From Halorubrum lacusprofundi ATCC 49239 (GTDB lineage: Archaea > Halobacteriota > Halobacteria > Halobacteriales > Haloferacaceae), in contig NC_012029.1 in the NCBI RefSeq assembly GCF_000022205.1, positions 620,001 to 684,000 of the forward strand: DNA of 64,000 nucleotides, in the 5' to 3' direction. Shown here piece after piece: positions 59,451 to 64,000 of the stretch (its first letter is position 1; each line of letters starts with the position of its first letter). The translations under genes were made by a program, and so were the position numbers. The notes beneath the pieces are model-generated. The model was not told where the DNA came from and searched no databases. It was given only the letters and a program-made list of their open reading frames with translations.

Positions 59451-60698
59451 TTATCTGGCCTCGCTCTCGCTCGTCGTGAAGTCGGCGGCGACCGCGTCCC
59501 CGTCGACGCGCCACCGGTCGGCGAGGTCGCGGTACGCCGCCGGGTCGGTCGCCGCGCTCTCAGGAATCGAGCCGGGCGCGTCGACGTCGAGTTCGTCGGA
59601 GTCGGGATGGGCCGCAAGCAGCGCCGCCAGCTCCTCAGCAGCAGGAACGACCGCGCGCACGGACTCAATCCGATAGCCGAGATCGATCGCCGCTGTCAGC
59701 CGGTCGACGGCCGTCTCGACGTCCCCCCGCTCGGCCGCGACCCGCCCGAGATCGGCGAGCGCGCGCGCCTCGACGGCAGTGAACCCGTCCGCTTTGGCGT
59801 CGCTGGTGTTCTCGTCGTGGCCGCCGCGGCCGGTGGTGCTTCCGGCGGGCTCTGTGCCCTCGGTAGTACGGTCTCCTGTGTCGCCCGCACCGTCGGGCTC
59901 CTCGCACCCTCTGTCCCGCGCATCCCGGATCGCCGCGAGCTCGTTCGTCACGTCGTAACCCGCCTTGCAGAGGGTACACACGCGCTCGCGGACCCATTCG
60001 ACCGCCTCGGTATCGGTCGATTCAGCAATGCCGTGAACACCGCCGTCGTCGTCGAACACGACGAGGACCGCGGTCTCGTCAGCAACGAGACAGCCGACAT
60101 CGATCCCATCGGCGATAACCACCGCGGCGTCGTCACCGGCCGCGAGCCCGCCCAGCGTGTCGGCGTAGTGCTCTCGAGCGTGGTGGTACGTGCGATCGGT
60201 CAGCGCGAGATCGACACTCCCGCCGGCGGCGGCGGTGGATCGGCACCGATCGAGCAGGCGGGGGGACGGGAGCGTGGGAAGCGCGGCGGCGATGCTGTCG
60301 GCGTCCGCGAGCACCGCGTCGAGGCGCTCTAAGGGGCGGTACGGATCGGGGGCCGCGGCGCGGTAGGTGTCGGCGTCCCGCAGCGCGGCCGGCGAGAGTG
60401 CGATGTCGGGACCGAGCGGGGCGAGCGTCTCGCTCGCGGCGTCGACGTCGGCGGCGACCGTCAGGAATCGTCGGTAGCTCTGAGCGAGCAGTCGTCCGGT
60501 CAGGGTCGTCCGGTACCCGTCGGTCTCGCCGGCGACGAGTCCGGCGGCCTCCAGCTCGTCGATCGCGCGGTTAACCGTCGAGCGCGAGTGGTCGAGTTCG
60601 TCGACCAACTCGTGTTTCCGGAGTGCCCCCTCGGCGAGCCGTTCGAGGAAGTCGAGCCGGCGCTCGACCACTTCGACGAGTGCTGACGGCGCCTCCAT
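59451..60698 (-). CDS. Helix-turn-helix regulator, haloarchaeal two-domain type
   Basis: 415 residues. The N-terminal wHTH is RLDFLERLAEGALRKHELVDELDHSRSTVNRAIDELEAAGLV. A central HVO_A0563-like (DUF1724) domain follows, about 80-260, which in this group probably senses a ligand. Beyond it is a disordered Gly/Thr/Asp-rich linker and a C-terminal helical part with a TPR-like stretch (ARALADLGRVAAERGDVETAVDRLTAAIDLG). It is divergent from the aldehyde-dehydrogenase-like gene, which it may regulate. Confidence 0.8.
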   Translation of the reverse strand: MEAPSALVEVVERRLDFLERLAEGALRKHELVDELDHSRSTVNRAIDELEAAGLVAGETDGYRTTLTGRLLAQSYRRFLTVAADVDAASETLAPLGPDIALSPAALRDADTYRAAAPDPYRPLERLDAVLADADSIAAALPTLPSPRLLDRCRSTAAAGGSVDLALTDRTYHHAREHYADTLGGLAAGDDAAVVIADGIDVGCLVADETAVLVVFDDDGGVHGIAESTDTEAVEWVRERVCTLCKAGYDVTNELAAIRDARDRGCEEPDGAGDTGDRTTEGTEPAGSTTGRGGHDENTSDAKADGFTAVEARALADLGRVAAERGDVETAVDRLTAAIDLGYRIESVRAVVPAAEELAALLAAHPDSDELDVDAPGSIPESAATDPAAYRDLADRWRVDGDAVAADFTTSESEAR

Positions 60699-60788
60699 TC
60701 GTCACCCACGACTCAGCCCACTCGAATAACTGTTTCCTCGAACACATATTCCGCCGCGGGGTGACACAGTGCACCACCGGATGAGAAT

Positions 60789-62258
60789 ATGCGGCTGGAC
60801 AAGAGGCTATGGCGTATGACCGGGGGTGTAATCGCGAACACAGACGAGGGAGACAGGGTGGCGACAACCGTCGCAGACGCTCGATACGCGGGGGCGCGGC
60901 TCGCGGAGCGCGACGCCGCGGCGACGGACCGGATCGTCGAGGCGGTCGGCGAGCGACTGAGCGATCCGGAGACGATCAGCCGACTGGCGCTGGCGGCCGC
61001 AAACGAGACACGACGGGGACACTCGGGAGCGAAGACGGAGAAGATCGCGACGGCGGTCGACGGCGCGCGATCGCATCTCCGTGAGACGCCCACCACGGGC
61101 GTGATCGGCCGGGACGAGCCGCGGGGCGGGCTCACCGTCGCCCGGCCGGTCGGCGTCGTCGGTGTCGCGGTCCCGGCGACGCACCCGGTGGTCGTCTCCG
61201 CTGTCGTGTCGCTGTACGCGCTGGCCGGCCAGAATTCGGTGGTCCTCGCGCCGTCGCCGTCGGCGGTCGAGACCTGCGATATGGCCGTCGAGGAGATCCG
61301 GCGAGCGCTTGCGGAGGCGGGCGCGCCCGCAGACGCCGTCTCGATGCTTCCCGCGCCGTCCTCAAAGACCGGAACTGACTCGCTGTTCGAGCGGGTCGAC
61401 TTCGTCGTCGCGTCCGGCTCCGCGGCGACCGTCGCCGCCGGCCAGCGCTGTGGGACACCCAACATGTGTGCCGGCGCTGACGGGCTCGTTTCCGTCTCCG
61501 ACGGCTCGGCGTCGATGTCGGCGGTGGCAACGCGGATCGCGGTCGGTGCCACGTACGACTTCGGTGCTCACCCCGCCGCCGACGCCGCCGTGGTGACGGC
61601 CGAGGGAACGACAGAACCGCTGATCGCGGCGCTCGAAGACGAAGGCGGATACGTCCTCGACGCGAACGAGTGCGACCGGCTCCGGGACCTGCTGGCGGGC
61701 GACGGTACAGAGTTGTCGTCTCCGGTCGGCAACTCACCCAGATGGTTCGCGTCGACGCTCGACCTGCCTCCGGCGGCTGACGCGACGGCCTTCCTGATCG
61801 TCGCCGGCGAGAATCTGGGCAAGTATCCGAGCGAGAACGGGGAGCGGAACGAGGATGAAGATGCCGGGGATGACCCGCTCGCGGCGCTTCCGGGGATTCC
61901 GGCAGTCACGATACACGCCTGCGAGGGATTCAGCGCCGCGCTGCGGCTGGCGGCCGGGCTGGGCGGATCACATGCCGCTGCGGTCCACACGACGCGACAG
62001 GGGCGGGTCCAGCGGGCCGCGGAGCGGCTCGCTCCTGGCCGACTCGTCGTCAACCAGCCGGGCACTGCGGCGGTGGGGTCGGCGCGAAACGGGTTCCCGA
62101 TCGCGCCGCTCCTCGGGGGCGGGAGCCGCGAGGGGAGTCAGCTCGACGGCGGGCTGACCGCGACAGACCTGATCGAGACGACGAGTGTCTCGGTGACGAC
62201 GGTCACCGATCGAGCCGCGCACCGGAATGGGGCCGGGGAGACACTTCGAGGGCCGTAG
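60789..62258 (+). CDS. Aldehyde-dehydrogenase-family protein lacking the catalytic cysteine
   Basis: 489 residues. Resembles the CoA-acylating acetaldehyde dehydrogenase branch (EutE/PduP): ARPVGVVGVAVPATHPVVVSA and NSVVLAPSPSAVETCDM in the cofactor domain, and FVVASGSAATVAAGQ. The segment GATYDFGAHPAADAAVV corresponds to the ASFDNxxxCIAE loop of EutE, and residue 262, where the nucleophilic cysteine should be, is proline. The enzyme is therefore probably not a normal dehydrogenase. Start alternatives at 60789 and 60816. The divergent regulator at 60698 may control it. Confidence 0.75.
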   Translation: MRLDKRLWRMTGGVIANTDEGDRVATTVADARYAGARLAERDAAATDRIVEAVGERLSDPETISRLALAAANETRRGHSGAKTEKIATAVDGARSHLRETPTTGVIGRDEPRGGLTVARPVGVVGVAVPATHPVVVSAVVSLYALAGQNSVVLAPSPSAVETCDMAVEEIRRALAEAGAPADAVSMLPAPSSKTGTDSLFERVDFVVASGSAATVAAGQRCGTPNMCAGADGLVSVSDGSASMSAVATRIAVGATYDFGAHPAADAAVVTAEGTTEPLIAALEDEGGYVLDANECDRLRDLLAGDGTELSSPVGNSPRWFASTLDLPPAADATAFLIVAGENLGKYPSENGERNEDEDAGDDPLAALPGIPAVTIHACEGFSAALRLAAGLGGSHAAAVHTTRQGRVQRAAERLAPGRLVVNQPGTAAVGSARNGFPIAPLLGGGSREGSQLDGGLTATDLIETTSVSVTTVTDRAAHRNGAGETLRGP

Positions 62259-62323
62259 CTACTCTGGTCGCCGTAGCGACTCCGATCGCCGAGAACCGCC
62301 GGTGAACGACCCGGAGAACCGTC

Positions 62324-63259
62324 CTACAGCTCGATCCGGTCGACGATCGACCCGTTGCCGTCGTCGTCGCGGTGGGTGTTGATCGCGACGGTCCGGATCT
62401 CGTCTTCCAGCAGCGATCCCTCGATCTTCGCTTTGAGCAGCGAATCGACCTGGTAGACGCCGGCCGCGTTGTTCATCCAGATCACGACCTGCGCCGGGGT
62501 CTCCTCGCCCTCACGCAGCGAGACGCGCTCGATCGCTTGCGAGGAGACGGTGTTGATCCCGCGGCCGCCCTCCTCGTAGGGGACCCGCGAGCGCCCGCGC
62601 TCCATGTCGAGGCCGTCGGCGATCCGGACGATGCCGGCCTCGCGGGTCAGCGGCTGCTCTTCGGTGTGATGACAGAGGATGGCGTGGAGCACCTCGGCTT
62701 TGATCCGGACCTGCTCCGGAACGCCGTAAAACGAGGAGAGGAAGTCGTCGAGGAGGTCGGCCGCGAGCGGGATCGAGTAGTACGGGTGGTCGTGGCGGTG
62801 GACGACGTGGCCGATGTCGTGGAGCGTGGCCGCGAGCGCGATGATCACCGACTCGTCGGCCTCGTCGAGCCCCTGCTGGCGAGCGCCGTTGAACTCGACG
62901 CCGCCGGCCTTCAGCAGGTCGTACAGCCGGAGCGCGCGGTCCCGGACGATCTCGACGTGTTTCGAGCCGTGGTCGTTGTACCCCTTCCGGTCGACGGGGT
63001 TGACGTTCTGCGCCTCCAGGTACGCCGTGATCTCCGGGTCCGACTCGATCCGGTCGAGCATCTCGTTGAGCCGTTCGTCGGGGAAGGCGTGCTCCCGGTC
63101 GGGGTGGTACTCGTGGCGATCGGCGTCAGGGCTGATGTCGATATCGGGATTGACGTCGATGTCGGGATCGCGGACCGTGTCGGTTTCGGGATCGCGGACC
63201 GTGTCGGACTCGTGGTCTTCGGGATCCGCGTCGACACCGGCGTCGGCGGGGTCGGTCAT
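62324..63259 (-). CDS. HD-domain metal-dependent phosphohydrolase
   Basis: 311 residues from ATG 63259. Residues 1-45 are an acidic repeat region (DTVRDPETDTVRDP, then DIDVNPDIDISPD). The HD domain holds HGSKHVEIVRDRAL, the HD pair in LAATLHDIGHVVHRHDHPYY, CHHTEEQPLTREAGIVRIADGLDMERGRSR with the last aspartate. Similar archaeal proteins hydrolyse nucleotides or cyclic nucleotides; substrate unknown. Its promoter is inside the inverted repeat 63279-63300. Confidence 0.85.
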   Translation of the reverse strand: MTDPADAGVDADPEDHESDTVRDPETDTVRDPDIDVNPDIDISPDADRHEYHPDREHAFPDERLNEMLDRIESDPEITAYLEAQNVNPVDRKGYNDHGSKHVEIVRDRALRLYDLLKAGGVEFNGARQQGLDEADESVIIALAATLHDIGHVVHRHDHPYYSIPLAADLLDDFLSSFYGVPEQVRIKAEVLHAILCHHTEEQPLTREAGIVRIADGLDMERGRSRVPYEEGGRGINTVSSQAIERVSLREGEETPAQVVIWMNNAAGVYQVDSLLKAKIEGSLLEDEIRTVAINTHRDDDGNGSIVDRIEL

Positions 63260-63278
63260 GGGATAGAAGAAGACGCGG

Positions 63279-63300
63279 CGGACATATAAATGAATGTCCG
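63279..63300. promoter_or_regulatory. Inverted repeat straddling the HD-gene TATA box
   Basis: CGGACAT-N8-ATGTCCG, a perfect 7-base inverted repeat. The spacer and right arm hold TTTATATG (minus strand, 63283-63290), 27 bases from the HD-gene ATG. Placement suggests an operator that blocks TBP/TFB binding. Confidence 0.5.
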
Positions 63301-63395
63301 TGATCGAGGATTGAGGGCGTTGCCGGCGGGCGACCGCGAGACGTTCATCGAAGCGATGGGGCGCGGCAGAGCGGCAGTTTCCACCCGAGGCGCAA

Positions 63396-63673
63396 TCTAT
63401 AAGCGAGCCAAAGGCGCATACAGTGGTGTGACCCGACCCGCGTCCGAACGCGGCTCGCCGACGCCGACAGCGACGCGGCTCTTCTCGAAAAAACGCGCGT
63501 GAACCGTCCGACGGCGGGAGTGGCGACCCCGTCCCGGACGACCCCCGACCCGCGCGACAGGTACGACGGTCACCGGCGATCCGCGATCGACGGTGACCCG
63601 CGGCAGACATCGACCCGTGACAGGCTCTGACCCGCGACACGCAGCGACCCACGCGACACACCCACGACACACC
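63396..63673 (+). promoter_or_regulatory. dapA promoter and leader region
   Basis: TCTATAAG at 63396-63403 is a good TATA box, predicting transcription from about 63428. The dapA ATG is at 63674, so the leader is near 245 bases. It begins with a possible 24-codon GTG-initiated frame (63428-63502) and then a GC-rich hairpin region (about 63505-63545), and ends in C-rich, G-poor unstructured sequence (63640-63673). The rest of 63301-63395 has no feature. Confidence 0.45.
63428..63502 (+). CDS. Possible leader peptide ORF ahead of dapA, 24 residues
   Basis: GTG start exactly 27-28 bases after the TATA box, so it would be translated as the first codon of a leaderless message. It encodes TRPASERGSPTPTATRLFSK-KRA with two adjacent lysine codons (AAA AAA) three residues before the stop. 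dapA makes the precursor of diaminopimelate and lysine. A regulatory peptide is only a hypothesis; such short frames arise often by chance. Confidence 0.3.
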   Translation: MTRPASERGSPTPTATRLFSKKRA

Positions 63674-64000
63674 ATGACGGACACCACCACCACGACACCC
63701 TACGCGACGCAGGACGAGACGGACCGAGAGACGACCGACGAGCCCTTCGAGGGCGTCTACCCGGCGATGACGACCCCGTTCACGGACGACGACGAGGTCG
63801 ATCACGAGCAGCTCGCCGCCAACGCCCGCTACCTCGAACGCGCCGGCGTCGACGGCGTGGTCCCCGTCGGCTCCACCGGCGAGTCGGCGACAATGAGCCA
63901 CGACGAGCACGTCGACGTGATCGAGACGGTCCGCGACGCCCTCGAAGACGTGCCGGTGGTCGCCGGAACCGGGTCGAACAACACCGCCGAGGCGCTCTCG
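63674..64000 (+). CDS. dapA: 4-hydroxy-tetrahydrodipicolinate synthase, N-terminal part (runs off the window)
   Basis: 109 codons are visible. After a 20-residue Thr/Asp-rich extension comes FEGVYPAMTTPFTDDDEVDH, then GVDGVVPVGSTGESATMSHDEH with the GSTGE motif that holds pyruvate-binding Thr residues, and VPVVAGTGSNNTAEA. It condenses pyruvate and aspartate semialdehyde in lysine/diaminopimelate synthesis. The active-site lysine lies past the edge. Homologues also include KDG aldolases, but the GSTGES sequence and context favour DapA. Confidence 0.85.
   Translation, partial: MTDTTTTTPYATQDETDRETTDEPFEGVYPAMTTPFTDDDEVDHEQLAANARYLERAGVDGVVPVGSTGESATMSHDEHVDVIETVRDALEDVPVVAGTGSNNTAEALS

Noticed and set aside
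58601-59479. 292-residue frame antisense to the PUA gene
   Set aside because: Shadow frame of the PUA protein fused to repeat R7 sequence.

Overview
The window is chromosomal DNA from a halophilic archaeon, most likely Halorubrum or a close relative. Three things suggest this: very high G+C, strongly acidic predicted proteins, and archaeal information genes (TFB, RpoL, S3Ae, S15, Pcc1, RPA with its partners, proteasome beta, glycerol-1-phosphate dehydrogenase). Many genes also have a TATA-like box about 27 bases before the start codon, which indicates leaderless transcription. The genus is inferred from gene content and repeat style, not from a database match.

Layout. 1-506: right end of an IS200/IS605 (TnpB-type) element followed by repeat copy R1. 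507-7132: aroD, tfb, a BtuF-like receptor, an ITP/XTP phosphatase, regulators, a stomatin and an archaetidylserine synthase. 7250-12676: proteasome beta, a uracil-DNA-glycosylase-like protein, a candidate small RNA (about 9908-9991), a PHP-asparagine-synthase-like pair, and an NhaC antiporter with a TRAM-like protein. 14720-17538: rps15, a degenerate RecJ homologue, pcc1 and rps3ae in one compact operon. 18007-29093: GNAT, rpoL, glycosyltransferase, the rpa-rpap1-rpe replication operon, a thiolase/OB-fold pair and mutL. 29693-34505: a CUT1 sugar ABC transporter bracketed by inverted repeats R5 and R6. 34841-42996: a glutathionyl-hydroquinone-reductase-like protein, a luciferase-like protein, a FAD oxidoreductase, Hsp20, a zinc ribbon, a radical SAM protein, an MBL hydrolase and a HAD hydrolase. 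43103-48793: a membrane respiratory module (halocyanin, split cytochrome b and several haloarchaeal membrane proteins) with no Rieske gene in it. 48808-57920: NAD-kinase-like, M28 peptidase, DUF420, egsA, LysE, DtxR-type regulator, DUF2103, two membrane proteins and ArsA/Get3. 58042-63259: a small DUF1059-like gene in a low-G+C patch, repeat R7, a PUA protein, an HTH regulator, an aldehyde-dehydrogenase-like protein without its cysteine, and an HD hydrolase. 63674-64000: the start of dapA.

The most unusual feature is a family of seven intergenic repeats (R1-R7; about 190-450 bases each, in both orientations). Conserved sequence blocks alternate with hairpins whose arms differ between copies but stay complementary. 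That is covariation of the kind expected for a structured RNA or for a hairpin-based mobile element. The conserved blocks CTCAAAGGGGC and GGGGCTTTGGAG can themselves pair around the variable stem. Most copies end in one to three roughly 57-base tail units carrying a TTATAA box. I cannot assign the family to a named element. Other leads are the small RNA with its own promoter and terminator at 9874-9991, and a possible 24-codon leader ORF with a Lys-Lys pair ahead of dapA. DUF numbers quoted are from memory and should be treated as provisional.
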